Origin: Tetrapisispora phaffii CBS 4417
Lineage: Eukaryota > Ascomycota > Saccharomycetes > Saccharomycetales > Saccharomycetaceae
Length of the DNA stretch: 64,000 nucleotides
Assembly: GCF_000236905.1 (NCBI RefSeq)
Contig: NC_016523.1
Location: forward strand, 434,001-498,000
Direction: 5' to 3'
Position numbers and translations under genes: made by a program. The notes beneath the pieces are model-generated. The model made no database searches, was not told where the DNA came from, and was given only the letters and a program-made list of their open reading frames with translations. Positions 10,297 to 20,719 of the stretch are shown in pieces; position 1 is the first letter of the stretch, and every line of letters starts with the position of its first letter.

Positions 10297-13200
10297 ATGA
10301 CGGAGATGGAAACTGATATTTCGATGAAGGTTGATGGTCCAGATGGTAACTCAGAGAAAAATCAATTAAATGATGAGAATTCAAATATATTCCATGCAAT
10401 TGCAGATGTCTTTCAAAAGGCACAATCGACTTATGTGGGTCACAGAAGACATGTAGCTGTTTTGAAAAAAATACAGAAAAAGGCTAATGCCCAGGGACAT
10501 GGTGAAGAATTTATTTATTGGTTCAATAAATTGGTTTCGAAAGTATTGCCCTTGAAGAAAAATAAAGTTATTGGTGATAGGATAATTAAACTAGTCGCTG
10601 CATTTGTTGCATCGTTGGACCGTGATTTAGAGAATATTAAACAACAAGATTCAGATAAAGCAATGAAACAATCTGATGGTCTCACACAAGAGGCTTTCAA
10701 TCAATTCGTTAACCGTTTTATTAGACATATTTTGAGAGGTGTAGAAAGTAAAGATAGAAATGTAAGATTGAGATCTTTACAAATATTAGCAGTTCTCATG
10801 GATAATATCAGAGAAATTGACGAGGAGTTATACGATTTAATTATGTGGTCATTGAATAAAAGAGTATACGATAAGGAAGCAAATGTAAGGATTCAAGCAG
10901 TATTTTGTCTGACTAAATTCCAAGACGAATCGATGAGTAATAATAGCAATGATAATAAAAAGAACAAAGATGAAATCGTATTAGATAACGCTACACACAA
11001 ATTAATGACAATTATCCAAAATGATCCTTCCGCTGAAGTTCGTCGTGCATCCCTGCTAAATCTGGTTAATAATAAGCTAACAAGAGCACATATATTGGAG
11101 AGATCTCGTGATGTTAATCAAATCAATAGAAGATTGATATACTCCAGAGTACTAAAATCAATGGGCATGACTTGTTTTGACGTCGATACAAGAATAATGA
11201 ATCAACTTTTAAAATGGGGTCTTGAGGATAGAGAAGAAAGTGTAAGAAGTGCATGTGCAAGACTAATTTCATTTGATTGGTTAAATTGGTTAAAAGGTGA
11301 CTTGATTGAGTTAATAGAAAGATTGAATGTAATTAAATCTGATATTGCTGATAAAGTAATGGAGATTATTTTTAATACAAGACCAGATATTATTTCAAAA
11401 GTTAAGTTTCCAGAAGAAATCTGGACAGATTTTACAGTAGAAATAGCATTTTTATCTAAATGTTTCTATTTGCATTGCGCCAATAATAATTTAGTAGATA
11501 TAATTGAACAAAATTATCCGGAGGGAACAAAATTGGCAGAATACTTGACTTCATATTTAAGAAATAGATATGACATACAAGAAACACAACTTTCAAAATT
11601 GGAAAAAATGCATTTAGATTTTATTATTGAACAGCTTCTAGTTATTGCAACAAAATATGATTATAGTGATGAAATCGGTAGACGTCATATGCTAACAGTC
11701 ATTAGAAATATGTTGTCACTTGTTGATTTATCTGAATCATTAATAAAAATTGGATTAGAAGTTTTAAAGATCCTATCTATCAATGAAAGAGACTTTGTAT
11801 CGATGTCAATTGAAATAATTAACGATATTCGAGATGATGATATTGACTTACAAGAGAAGTCTGAACATAAGGGTAATCCAAACAAAGAATATGATAGTGA
11901 TGATGAAGATGATGATAACATTGAAAATTTTAAAAATGCTGTTGAAGATTTAGTCGATGGTAAAAACTCAGCTATTGAAGAAGGTATAAATGTAAAACAT
12001 GCAGAAAGAGAAGCTACTCCAGAAACTATGATTCGTTGTTTGACAAGATCTTGTAATTTACTACAATTGGTAGAAAATCCTTTGGAGCAAAATGTTCTCA
12101 TTACTTCTTTAATTGATACATTAATAACACCTGCAGTTAGAAACTCTGATCAAAAGATTCGAGTAATAGGTATAAGGAACTTGGGTCTTTGTTGTCTTTT
12201 GGACAGACAACTAGCTGCTGAAAATATGTATATATTAGGTATGTGTGTTTCTAAGGGACAGGAAGAATTGAAGGAAGTAGCTTTGCAAGCTATTGTTGAT
12301 ATTTTTTCTGTATTTGGGTTATCAGTCGTCGATGGAGAAAATATGGTAGATTCCTTATCATTGCATAAAATTTTTTACAAAGTTTTAAAGAATGGTTCAT
12401 TACCAAATTGTCAAGTGATAGCAGCAGAAGGTCTGTGTAAGTTATATCTAGCTGATATCTTTACGGATGACGATCTTTTTGAAACGTTAGTATTATCTTA
12501 TTTCACTCCTCAAAATTCTTCGAACGAACGTTTGATTCAAGCTTTTGCATTTTGCATTCCAGTGTACTGTTATTCCCATCCCGCTCATCAGCAAAGAATG
12601 GGAAGAATAGCTGCAGATGTACTGTTGAGGTTGTGCATTATCTGGGATGATATTCAAACAAACGATGACCCTGAATCCGAATTGCAAAAAATGTTGAAAC
12701 CTAATATTTTATTTCAACAGTTTATTGATTGGACAGATTCAAGAAAGCTGATTAGTAGTTCATCTAGGTTCCATAATCAGGACCATTATAATGTCCAGCT
12801 AGATTTTTTGCTAGATGTGTTGAAGGTTTTCCCAAAATTTGAAAAGAAGGAGATTAAAAAGCTCCTATTGATAAATGTTAACGCTGTTTATATATCAGTT
12901 GAACAGGATTTGGCTAGACTACAAGAAATTCTAACTTATGTTGAGGACATCATTGAAAATGAAACATTAGACTATATGAGCTCCAATAGTTTATCTAAAT
13001 TTAAAAACACCCTAATTGAAACCATTACTACATTGCGTGAGGATGGCAAACAAACTGAAGTTGGATCTAACAGTGATGAAGAATTTTCGCAAGTTCTTGA
13101 TTCTACATATAATAAGAGTGACATAGATTCAATTGCTGAGGGCGATATGGATGATGACTCGGCGGTGGACTTAAAGAGCAAAGTGGAGAGTCCAGTTGAT

Positions 13201-13380
13201 GAAAGTGCTTTGAAGAAGAGAACAATTGATGATGTTGAGATTGAAAATGAATCGAATATAGAAGAAATATCTTCGACTCTGTTGAAGTCTGAAAATTTGA
13301 AAAATGTAAGCTTTATTCTTCCTGAAGACAATGAGAGTGATTCAATGTCAGTAGATGACAAGCTATATATAGATGATTAA
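10297..13380 (+). CDS. YCG1: Condensin subunit Ycg1 (CAP-G)
   Basis: This HEAT-repeat protein is 1027 residues from the chosen ATG (S. cerevisiae 1035). The N-terminal part reads IFHAIADVFQKAQSTYVGHRRHVAVLK-like, the typical start of CAP-G subunits, followed by repeats such as RNVRLRSLQILAVLMDNI and YDKEANVRIQAVFCLTKFQ. An acidic insertion sits at about residues 530-550. The C-terminal ~120 residues are disordered and Asp/Glu/Ser-rich. Ycg1 pairs with Brn1 in condensin, which compacts and segregates mitotic chromosomes. The open frame continues 20 codons upstream but only from a GTG, so the ATG at 10297 (MTEMETD) is taken. YDR325W orthologue, divergent from UTP4. Confidence 0.95.
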   Translation: MTEMETDISMKVDGPDGNSEKNQLNDENSNIFHAIADVFQKAQSTYVGHRRHVAVLKKIQKKANAQGHGEEFIYWFNKLVSKVLPLKKNKVIGDRIIKLVAAFVASLDRDLENIKQQDSDKAMKQSDGLTQEAFNQFVNRFIRHILRGVESKDRNVRLRSLQILAVLMDNIREIDEELYDLIMWSLNKRVYDKEANVRIQAVFCLTKFQDESMSNNSNDNKKNKDEIVLDNATHKLMTIIQNDPSAEVRRASLLNLVNNKLTRAHILERSRDVNQINRRLIYSRVLKSMGMTCFDVDTRIMNQLLKWGLEDREESVRSACARLISFDWLNWLKGDLIELIERLNVIKSDIADKVMEIIFNTRPDIISKVKFPEEIWTDFTVEIAFLSKCFYLHCANNNLVDIIEQNYPEGTKLAEYLTSYLRNRYDIQETQLSKLEKMHLDFIIEQLLVIATKYDYSDEIGRRHMLTVIRNMLSLVDLSESLIKIGLEVLKILSINERDFVSMSIEIINDIRDDDIDLQEKSEHKGNPNKEYDSDDEDDDNIENFKNAVEDLVDGKNSAIEEGINVKHAEREATPETMIRCLTRSCNLLQLVENPLEQNVLITSLIDTLITPAVRNSDQKIRVIGIRNLGLCCLLDRQLAAENMYILGMCVSKGQEELKEVALQAIVDIFSVFGLSVVDGENMVDSLSLHKIFYKVLKNGSLPNCQVIAAEGLCKLYLADIFTDDDLFETLVLSYFTPQNSSNERLIQAFAFCIPVYCYSHPAHQQRMGRIAADVLLRLCIIWDDIQTNDDPESELQKMLKPNILFQQFIDWTDSRKLISSSSRFHNQDHYNVQLDFLLDVLKVFPKFEKKEIKKLLLINVNAVYISVEQDLARLQEILTYVEDIIENETLDYMSSNSLSKFKNTLIETITTLREDGKQTEVGSNSDEEFSQVLDSTYNKSDIDSIAEGDMDDDSAVDLKSKVESPVDESALKKRTIDDVEIENESNIEEISSTLLKSENLKNVSFILPEDNESDSMSVDDKLYIDD

Positions 13381-13486
13381 GCATATAATTAAAAATGTAT
13401 AAAAGTATAGTGGTTTGTTATAATAACACTGACACATTATTGATACGTTTGAAAATTGATTTCTATATCAACCTCTTCCTTCCGGA

Positions 13487-13843
13487 TTAAGTGTCCTTCA
13501 TTTGATGGCCCATTTCTTCAAAAATGGTTTTCAAAGGACAATTTTTTTCATTGGCAATCAATTGAATGAGTTTCAAACCTGTGTCTCTTAATTCATTATA
13601 TTCCTTTAATTTAGATATGTGGGTTGCTAAAATTTGCTTTGGAGGAATCGTTCTATAGTATTTCATAAGTCGTTAGTATAATCATTTTTAAACATTCAAT
13701 ATCAGGATTCTAGTAGTTGATGTAACATACATTCCATGCTTCAAACAGGATTGGCCATAGCTCTTCAATAGACTCTCATATTCTGCTTCTTGTTCCTTTA
13801 AGAGTTGTTCTTTTTTTTTTATCAATGTAATATAGTCTGTCAT
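13487..13843 (-). CDS. SAE3: Sae3, Dmc1 accessory factor (Swi5 family), spliced
   Basis: Exon 1 is 13731-13843 and exon 2 is 13487-13652; joining removes a 78-nt intron and gives a 92-residue protein (S. cerevisiae Sae3 has 91). The C-terminal half contains LKEYNELRDTGLKLIQLIAN followed by EKNCPLKTIFEEMGHQMKD, closely matching the Swi5/Sae3 domain. The N-terminal half is a charged coiled coil (KKKEQLLKEQEAEYESLL). Sae3 with Mei5 loads Dmc1 recombinase on single-stranded DNA in meiosis. In S. cerevisiae SAE3 (YHR079C-A) is also spliced and is next to LAM4 (YHR080C), the ohnologue of YSP2. Here it is next to YSP2. Neither exon reaches 60 codons, so it is easily missed by ORF scans. Confidence 0.93.
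13653..13730 (-). other. SAE3 spliceosomal intron (78 nt)
   Basis: GTATGT donor (ACATAC at 13725-13730), perfect TACTAAC branch site (GTTAGTA at 13672-13678), and TAG acceptor (CTA at 13653-13655) 19 nt after the branch site. Joining keeps frame (AT|A codon) and restores the conserved Sae3 sequence. Confidence 0.93.
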
Positions 13844-14154
13844 GTCAGTCGAGTCTTATATTGTTTGATATTTAGATTTTTGACTGAGGTCCTTGTTGTA
13901 AAAATTTGTATTCATTGTTACTTTATTATTTAGTTCAATAAATGTAGCCGCCCATCTCTTAAATATAAAAAAATATTAAAAATTTTGGAAAAAATATTTG
14001 TTTTAGAATTGACAAATAATATATGTAATCGTAACTTATTTAGAAAATTGATTAAGTAACAAGTTAAAGTCATTCTATTAAAAAAATATAAAAGATATGC
14101 CTAGAAGAAAACAATTTTGTATATCTATCGTAAATACTTAAAAAAACTCTCATC
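13844..14154. other. Intergenic region: SAE3 promoter and YSP2 3' flank
   Basis: 311 very AT-rich bases between two minus-strand genes. I see no clear URS1 (meiotic repressor) core or other motif. Confidence 0.5.
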
Positions 14155-17100
14155 TCATGAATTCTGCAAATTATCTAATAAATTTCGCATTTTTGAAAGT
14201 TGTAGTTCTGTGATCTTAATTGCTTCTTGAAGTTGTTGTAACTTGTAATTTGGAGCTTTACCTTGTAATTTATCCATATCAAATGAAATATCCTCAAAAG
14301 TCGAATGAAGAGAATTATCACCTCTTTCGTTAATCCAGTTCCAGATATCCCCTTCTGTTTCTTGTAAAAGATCTACAGAACCGGAGTTCTTACGTTTACT
14401 GGAACTTTTAATGTCATTTTCGTAAACGTCATATAGTGTTTTGACATTAGGCACAAAGTTATACTCTTGTCCATCAATCAACATCTTACCTGGTCTTAAA
14501 ACTTGAATCTTCGATTGGCTTCTTCCGAACAATTTTTGCAAGAATAAGACACAGACAATAAATGTGACGACAAGAGTTATGATACCATTTATAGAGGTTA
14601 TATCAAAATTTTCAAATATTGAAAATATAGATGAAAAGATACCTTGGTTTTTCGTAGCAGCAGTTGTTGGAATAACATCTTGTGGTATGGATGTTTCTTT
14701 CGTTGATCTTCTACGCTTCGATTTCGATCTCTTTCTCTTCTTACCAGATGATACACTGCTTGCAATTATATCTTTTAACTCTTCAATTAAGATTTGATTT
14801 GAAGATTTTTGTCCTTCTATGGACCCTTTCTCAATGGCGCCCTTGATAAACGACCTACCCTCCCAGATAATATTGGTTACTACAGTCATATCAGTAGTGT
14901 TATTAGGACCCCATGACAAAAAGATTCTCGTGTGAATAGAGAAACTATTACCTGAAGGGACATCTGGTGTTTTGGTAATTTGCCTTACCATAATGTAACC
15001 ATTTGTATCCATGTGTTCAATCTTTTCAGTTAGTAGACACTTTGTTTGTTTAGGGCCTAAAGAGTTGTTTAACGGCTTGACATAATTGTATTCTCTCGCA
15101 TTATTTACAAATTTTGGCACCGCAGATAGTTCGATATTTTTTGTTTTAATGATTCTTGTCATATAAGACGTATCATTGCCAAATAATACTTGAAATACAG
15201 TTCCTAAAGGAGCATTAAAATTAACATTTTCATCAATTATTTTATCATCTTTTTCTTTCTTGTAACCATTGTCAGTTGGCGCATGAGTTGCAGGTTCCAA
15301 GGTCGGAAGTTTTAAAACTTCCTCCTCTTCTTCAGCCACATCTTTGCTTTCAGTAAGTGATGATTTTATATCTTGTACAAACTTTGTTAACTCAGTTGCC
15401 ATGGTATTGGTTGTAGCCGTCACACCATCAAAAGTACCTTTTTCAACTGCACCTTTGACCCAGCTTTTACCTGTCCATTCAACAGATAGGTATACTTGCA
15501 TTTTGGTTGCATTATTCGGAGCCCAGGTAAAAACATGAACAGCCTTAACAAAGAAAGAGCTACCAGATGGAACATCAGGAGTTTTTGAGATTTGTGTTAC
15601 TTGGACATTATCTTGTAAATTATAATTGTCTAAGGTTTCTGTAATATTACAAACTGTCTTATTTGGTCCAATTGGTCCTGAGATTGGTTTGGTGTAGTTG
15701 AATTCACGAGTTTTTTTACCCAGTAGACCAGATAAACTCGATATATTATAATTTTTCTGTGCCTTTAGTATATTTGACAAATATGAAGTATCTGAACCAT
15801 ATAACATATTTACGACTTTTCCTAAAGGTGCATCAAATACAGTTTCATTAATTAGCTTTTGATTATCACTCATTTTGTAGTCAACTGTAGTTGGACCATG
15901 TTTTTTTGGACCTTCATTGAGATCAGAAGTCCCTTTAGTGGTTTTAGGTTTTTCATCATCGGCTTCATCTGTAGAAGTCATTTCCGTACTGTCGATCAAA
16001 GATCCGAGACTATCGTCATCGTATGCAGCATTTTCTTCCGTTTGTAAGTAGTTGGCGTCGTCACTTGATCTACGATGTGTTTCATCTTCAAAATCTGAAA
16101 TATCCGAATCAGAACCTATGTCGATAGACATTTTACTGTTTAGATCATCTCCGCCCCTTAAGTTAAAATGACGTCTACCAAGAATGATTTGATTCCAAAT
16201 ATCCGTTATAATATCGAATGTTGAATCTCTGGAAATAAAGGATGCAAATACATATTTAGTATGCAGGGTGTCAATGACAATACCATTTGGAAAGATACCT
16301 GCGGTGGATTTCTTCTTTATTTGAACAATTTCCTTAAAAGGAATAATGACAGAGCTAATCCAACCTAATATATTGGAATTGAAACATATATTTTGGTCCG
16401 TCACATACATTTTACCTTGAATCAGAATGTCACGAGAGAGAGCACAGCTTAACTCTAAAATTAAACGTTCATTTTGTTTAATTTCTGTAATGTCTTTGAA
16501 GAACTTATGGAACTCAGCATTCTTTTTCTCAGATGCATAATCGATGCCTTGCAACTCTATTTTATCATCTATTTCGACGTTTAATGTCGGACTCATAACA
16601 GCCGATGCTGCAGTACTAGCTCTAGCACGAGTGCTATCGCCATTTCCATTGTTAGCTTGGGAGAGGGATGGATCACTAATAGAACCACCTCTTCTATTTA
16701 ATGTTGATGCTAAATTTTTCATTGGTGGAAGAACTTTCATGCCAATACTAGGCGAGAATGATCTTCTATCCAAAAACTTCCTTGATAGTCTTCTTGGTTG
16801 TCGTTCATCGGAATCAGTTGCAATACTGTCATCTTGAATGCTATTATTATTATTATTATTGTTATTATTGTTATTATTATTAGTATTTTGGGATTCTTCA
16901 TAACTCCAAGTTAGTCTCGGTACCTTCTTTGGATCCTTCTCATCTGTATCTTCATTGTTACCTGGTAATGTTTTACTTCTTGTACGTAGTGACAACAAAT
17001 TACTAAATGAGCCGGAATTTCTCTTTAGATTTTTAGAGAGATTTGTTTTAGAATTATTCACACTTGAGTCCATTACACTATTTTTAACACCGTATGGTTG

Positions 17101-18642
17101 GTTTTTGCTGCTCGAGCTGTTTGTATTCGTTACTTCGATTTTTGGAACTTCATTAGTTTTATTACTTCCTTCATATGACATTACGATATTCTCACCGGAA
17201 TGATTAGTGTAATGTCTCTCACTCTCCGTGACAGAGCTATCAGAATTTGAGGATCTAGCCAATGCATCCAATGTTAAATTACCTTTACCAAATGTGTTTA
17301 ATGCCGGCTCTGCTTCACTGAGAGATTGGAATTTAACTTTTGCGATTCTATCGTGAGATAATCTACTCTGAGTAGAAACCTGGGTCATATCTGGTTTCGT
17401 TATATCACTTGATGAACCATTTAATTTTTGAGAACCATTTCCATGAACCAACTTCTCAAATAAACCATGCGAATTTGTATTTGTATCTGTATTTGTAGCA
17501 GAGTTTAGTTTATCAGTGCTATGTGCATCTGGCGAAGAAGCCTCTGGTGAGGCCAATAAAAAGTCTAAATGACGTAAAAATGAGTTACTTCTATCAACTG
17601 AGGATAAAGCCTGTCTTATAGCTGTACCAGTTGTCATGCGATCTTTACCATTTTTAATTGAATGTTCCTCACTATTTGTTCCTGTTTTATGATCAAGTTC
17701 CAATGTATTATCGTTAGTTGGTTTTCCGTTCTCAGTAACGACGCTTATTTTTGGAGGTTCTGCTAGTTCACTATCTGATGTTGTATTTGTCGATATTTCA
17801 GTTCCATTTATAATTATATTCTCATTATTACTTAATACTGTATCCGTTGGCAATTTACTTATTGAATCCGATTCATGAGGTAATAATCTCGAGGATGAGA
17901 CATTGTTTGCCAATGCCATCAATGTGCCGAATATTGTATGTTCAGAATCATGCTCTTTATTGTTTGTTGCAAGTGAAGTATTTGTCACATTATTTGAAGT
18001 GTTTAAATGTGTCAAACTTTGATTCGTTATCCTTGAGGATAAGTTTGTTCCAGTGCCTTGGTGATCATCATTTGCTGATATATTATGCTTATTTAAATGC
18101 TTAAAATTTATCGAACCCGCAACATGCATATTTTTCCCATTTGCTTTACCATTATTATTAGCATTTCCATTATATGTGTTGTTTGTGCTATCATCGGGAA
18201 CATTATTGGTCCCATTATTAGTTCCATTTGATGGATTCTCTAATGAGACATAAATATCCGAAATGCCAGGTACATTATTAGAGTTCAATTTATTGAAACC
18301 TCTAGTTGAGTTGTGAATCGACCTCCTTGGATGCCAGCCTAAATCCATGCTTTTGTTACTACTTCTACCACTTTTGATAGAAACAATATCGGGAAGTTCT
18401 AATGCATTTGTTTGAGAATCAGCAGTTCTCTTTTTTGATAAGAAATCATTCTTCAAATGTCTTAAACTAGTAGATTGCTTTTTACCAGAGCTTCTATTCG
18501 AGCTAGTAACATTTTTATTTTTAAAATTCCTATTTGTTGATCTAGTACTACCATTTTTTTTACTGGAAGAACCTAACTTCTTAAATATCTTGAAAAATGA
18601 GCTATCACTAACCGATCTTTTATCATTATTCGTTCCACCCAT
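14155..18642 (-). CDS. YSP2: Ysp2/Lam2-type ER-plasma membrane sterol transporter (GRAM + two StART-like domains)
   Basis: This 1495-residue protein (S. cerevisiae Ysp2 1438) has a long disordered Ser/Asn-rich N-terminus (1-700) with a poly-Asn run near 595. A GRAM domain (about 711-797, ERLILELSCALSRDILIQGKMYVTDQNICF-like) follows, then two VASt/StART-like lipid-binding domains (about 927-1097 and 1132-1297, each starting with N-x-F-x-APLG-x-V and ending with the KGxxEKG segment). A membrane anchor lies at about 1350-1371. LAM proteins sit at ER-plasma-membrane contacts and move ergosterol back to the ER. The open frame extends to a TTG at 18651, but the first ATG is 18642. YDR326C/YHR080C orthologue; which ohnologue cannot be told from one copy. 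Confidence 0.93.
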   Translation of the reverse strand: MGGTNNDKRSVSDSSFFKIFKKLGSSSKKNGSTRSTNRNFKNKNVTSSNRSSGKKQSTSLRHLKNDFLSKKRTADSQTNALELPDIVSIKSGRSSNKSMDLGWHPRRSIHNSTRGFNKLNSNNVPGISDIYVSLENPSNGTNNGTNNVPDDSTNNTYNGNANNNGKANGKNMHVAGSINFKHLNKHNISANDDHQGTGTNLSSRITNQSLTHLNTSNNVTNTSLATNNKEHDSEHTIFGTLMALANNVSSSRLLPHESDSISKLPTDTVLSNNENIIINGTEISTNTTSDSELAEPPKISVVTENGKPTNDNTLELDHKTGTNSEEHSIKNGKDRMTTGTAIRQALSSVDRSNSFLRHLDFLLASPEASSPDAHSTDKLNSATNTDTNTNSHGLFEKLVHGNGSQKLNGSSSDITKPDMTQVSTQSRLSHDRIAKVKFQSLSEAEPALNTFGKGNLTLDALARSSNSDSSVTESERHYTNHSGENIVMSYEGSNKTNEVPKIEVTNTNSSSSKNQPYGVKNSVMDSSVNNSKTNLSKNLKRNSGSFSNLLSLRTRSKTLPGNNEDTDEKDPKKVPRLTWSYEESQNTNNNNNNNNNNNNNSIQDDSIATDSDERQPRRLSRKFLDRRSFSPSIGMKVLPPMKNLASTLNRRGGSISDPSLSQANNGNGDSTRARASTAASAVMSPTLNVEIDDKIELQGIDYASEKKNAEFHKFFKDITEIKQNERLILELSCALSRDILIQGKMYVTDQNICFNSNILGWISSVIIPFKEIVQIKKKSTAGIFPNGIVIDTLHTKYVFASFISRDSTFDIITDIWNQIILGRRHFNLRGGDDLNSKMSIDIGSDSDISDFEDETHRRSSDDANYLQTEENAAYDDDSLGSLIDSTEMTSTDEADDEKPKTTKGTSDLNEGPKKHGPTTVDYKMSDNQKLINETVFDAPLGKVVNMLYGSDTSYLSNILKAQKNYNISSLSGLLGKKTREFNYTKPISGPIGPNKTVCNITETLDNYNLQDNVQVTQISKTPDVPSGSSFFVKAVHVFTWAPNNATKMQVYLSVEWTGKSWVKGAVEKGTFDGVTATTNTMATELTKFVQDIKSSLTESKDVAEEEEEVLKLPTLEPATHAPTDNGYKKEKDDKIIDENVNFNAPLGTVFQVLFGNDTSYMTRIIKTKNIELSAVPKFVNNAREYNYVKPLNNSLGPKQTKCLLTEKIEHMDTNGYIMVRQITKTPDVPSGNSFSIHTRIFLSWGPNNTTDMTVVTNIIWEGRSFIKGAIEKGSIEGQKSSNQILIEELKDIIASSVSSGKKRKRSKSKRRRSTKETSIPQDVIPTTAATKNQGIFSSIFSIFENFDITSINGIITLVVTFIVCVLFLQKLFGRSQSKIQVLRPGKMLIDGQEYNFVPNVKTLYDVYENDIKSSSKRKNSGSVDLLQETEGDIWNWINERGDNSLHSTFEDISFDMDKLQGKAPNYKLQQLQEAIKITELQLSKMRNLLDNLQNS

Positions 18643-19656
18643 GACACCCAATTCAACTTGTGTATGAGTTTCTCAATGAGATAACTATATATATATGCAA
18701 TTCCAAAAAAGAAGTACGAAAATATAAGATGAGTATATTTCCAATTACTTTTATAACTTATAGATTTGGTCTATTGATCTATTGAGCTATTGTGAAAAAA
18801 AAAAGATAATCCAAATACAATTCTTTGTGGCCAATATGAGATCGAAGTACACTTTACAATATAATACCTATTTAGCCAACTAGTACAATAAAGTAATTTC
18901 AATGTTTCACTGAAATCAGATTTTTAATTTAGTTTATTGTACTGGTTAGCTATTATTACTATTTAGTTTAAAATGCAATAAATAAATTAACTATGTGGTT
19001 TGTTCCACAAAACAAAAATATCGAAAAGACATCGAAAAATCAAAAAAATTGAATATGGAAATTCAAAACAACCTATTTAGGCGATAGTCAGTTCTACTAA
19101 GATATACTACTCTAACTGAGAAATCGGCTGAGCCGTGTTTTTGCGCCCTGGAATGAGAGGTCTGTGCGGATGGTACTGAGTAGTGGTTTGTTGACAGTGA
19201 ATAATGGCTTAGCAGCGTGGTGGGCGTGGCGGAATTTACTATGTGTTTTCTCAGAAACATGCTGAGGAACGGTTTATATCCATTACCCGATTAGGCCACT
19301 TTATAAATTGGTCCTGACCCGATCGGGACACAATTTAGAGTGGAGTTACCGTAAACGGCTAGATGGGATGCACGAATTGGGACAGTGCACAGAAACTCTC
19401 GTAGTGAAATGTGTCGCAGTTGCAGTGGAGGCTTTACCAAGACCCAATGCTAACAGTACTTCGACTATGTATAATACACTAACACAAGCAATTTATCTAG
19501 CATTTACTTGGTCGATGCTACTTCATTACTGCATACTTCATAAACTTTATTAGCATTATGATACATACATACATGGATATATATATATATATATATTTAT
19601 ATATACTCTGTATCCTAACCTCTACTTCAATGTTGAAAAATGGTCGCCCTACCCGA
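18643..19656. other. Long intergenic region YSP2/SKP1 with a GC-richer palindrome-rich core
   Basis: 1014 bases upstream of YSP2 and downstream of SKP1. The half next to YSP2 is AT-rich. About 19100-19460 is clearly GC-richer and holds CGGCTGAGCCG (about 19125), a TTACCCG Reb1-type core (about 19283), CCCGATCGGG (about 19318) and CCGTAAACGG (about 19349). A TA dinucleotide run lies at about 19576-19600. Short ORFs here lack homology I can recognise. In S. cerevisiae KSP1 and LRP1 (YHR082C, YHR081W) belong to the equivalent ohnologous interval and are absent here. It could be the YSP2 upstream regulatory region or an unannotated RNA. Confidence 0.5.
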
Positions 19657-20214
19657 TCACCTGTCTTCAGCCCATTCGTTCTCACGTCTGATTGCTGCTT
19701 CTTCTTCTGGTGTGAAGTCGTTGACTATATTGAACGTTCTTCTAATCTCTTCCGGGGACCGACCTCTGATCATTTCGGCGACCACTTTGCAGCCAGCGTC
19801 TAACAGAGGCTTTATATTCAGATAGTTTGCAGCTAGTATAATCTCATATAACATTTCTTGGTCGACTTTCAAGAATTCACGATCCCAGGAGTCCACAGGA
19901 GCAGATTTCCTGGAGTCATCGTCATCTTCGTCGGGGAAGTTGGAATCCTTATGGTGATCCGCCCATTCGATGACCTTCTGTAAGACCGAAGATCTAACGT
20001 TTGGCACTGGCATCACAATTTCATCATCATCATCATCATCATCATCATCCGCATCCTCATCCTCATCGGACTCATTATTCAAATCGTTATCATGCATATC
20101 ATTTAAGTAATTTTTCAATAGTAAAGAACGTTCCGCCACGCTACGTTCGACAGTAAACCTTTCACCTTCACCACTGATCAATACAACCTTTTGTGTCTTG
20201 GAAGCTGTACTCAT
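19657..20214 (-). CDS. SKP1: SCF ubiquitin-ligase adaptor Skp1
   Basis: This 185-residue protein (S. cerevisiae 194) has the N-terminal BTB/POZ-like fold start ([33 protein letters not shown]). An acidic insertion typical of yeast Skp1 (Asp run, about residues 50-65) follows. The conserved C-terminal F-box-binding part is [19 protein letters not shown] (about 128-146), then [20 protein letters not shown] and [15 protein letters not shown] at the end. Skp1 links F-box proteins to cullin Cdc53 in SCF ligases and is also a CBF3 kinetochore subunit. Codon use looks more biased than in the neighbours, as expected for an abundant protein. YDR328C orthologue next to PEX3 (YDR329C). Confidence 0.97.
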   Translation of the reverse strand: MSTASKTQKVVLISGEGERFTVERSVAERSLLLKNYLNDMHDNDLNNESDEDEDADDDDDDDDDEIVMPVPNVRSSVLQKVIEWADHHKDSNFPDEDDDDSRKSAPVDSWDREFLKVDQEMLYEIILAANYLNIKPLLDAGCKVVAEMIRGRSPEEIRRTFNIVNDFTPEEEAAIRRENEWAEDR

Positions 20215-20719
20215 TATTGATATATATGTATGTGCGTGTGTGCGTATTTGTGGGTTGCGTATGCAATAAATCTTGATTTACAAAATCACTTTACGAAAGG
20301 AAATCCCCTTTTTAATCAATCACGAAGGTCTCTGAAACAAACCTAGTATCACTGAACGAATACTGCAAGGAATAGAGCTAAGGTCTAAATCAATTAGCTT
20401 ATATAAATTACATTAATGATGATTACGAATTATTGAATCAACTATTATTCAGTTCTCTTAAAATGAACAAATTTGATGTCCATTTTGGAAATCAGCGCCT
20501 TAAACCGCTTTGACGTTTATAATGATCAATGTAAATATCTAACGGGTAATGATACCAGATCAAGGAAAATTAGTGCATTAAGTATGTAACATCTATCTAT
20601 ATAACGATAAGATATTTATTTGAATTGCTGTTATTTTGTTTGACCTTTTTAATTATAATCCATTGTACATTTCTAGAAGACTACAGTATAAATTATTTAC
20701 GCTTATCCTTTTCCTTTTT
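20215..20719. other. Intergenic region: SKP1 promoter and PEX3 3' flank
   Basis: 505 bases upstream of SKP1. It has a short GT-rich run near 20231-20250 and a single CCCCT (20305-20309). No ORF or RNA gene seen. Confidence 0.55.
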
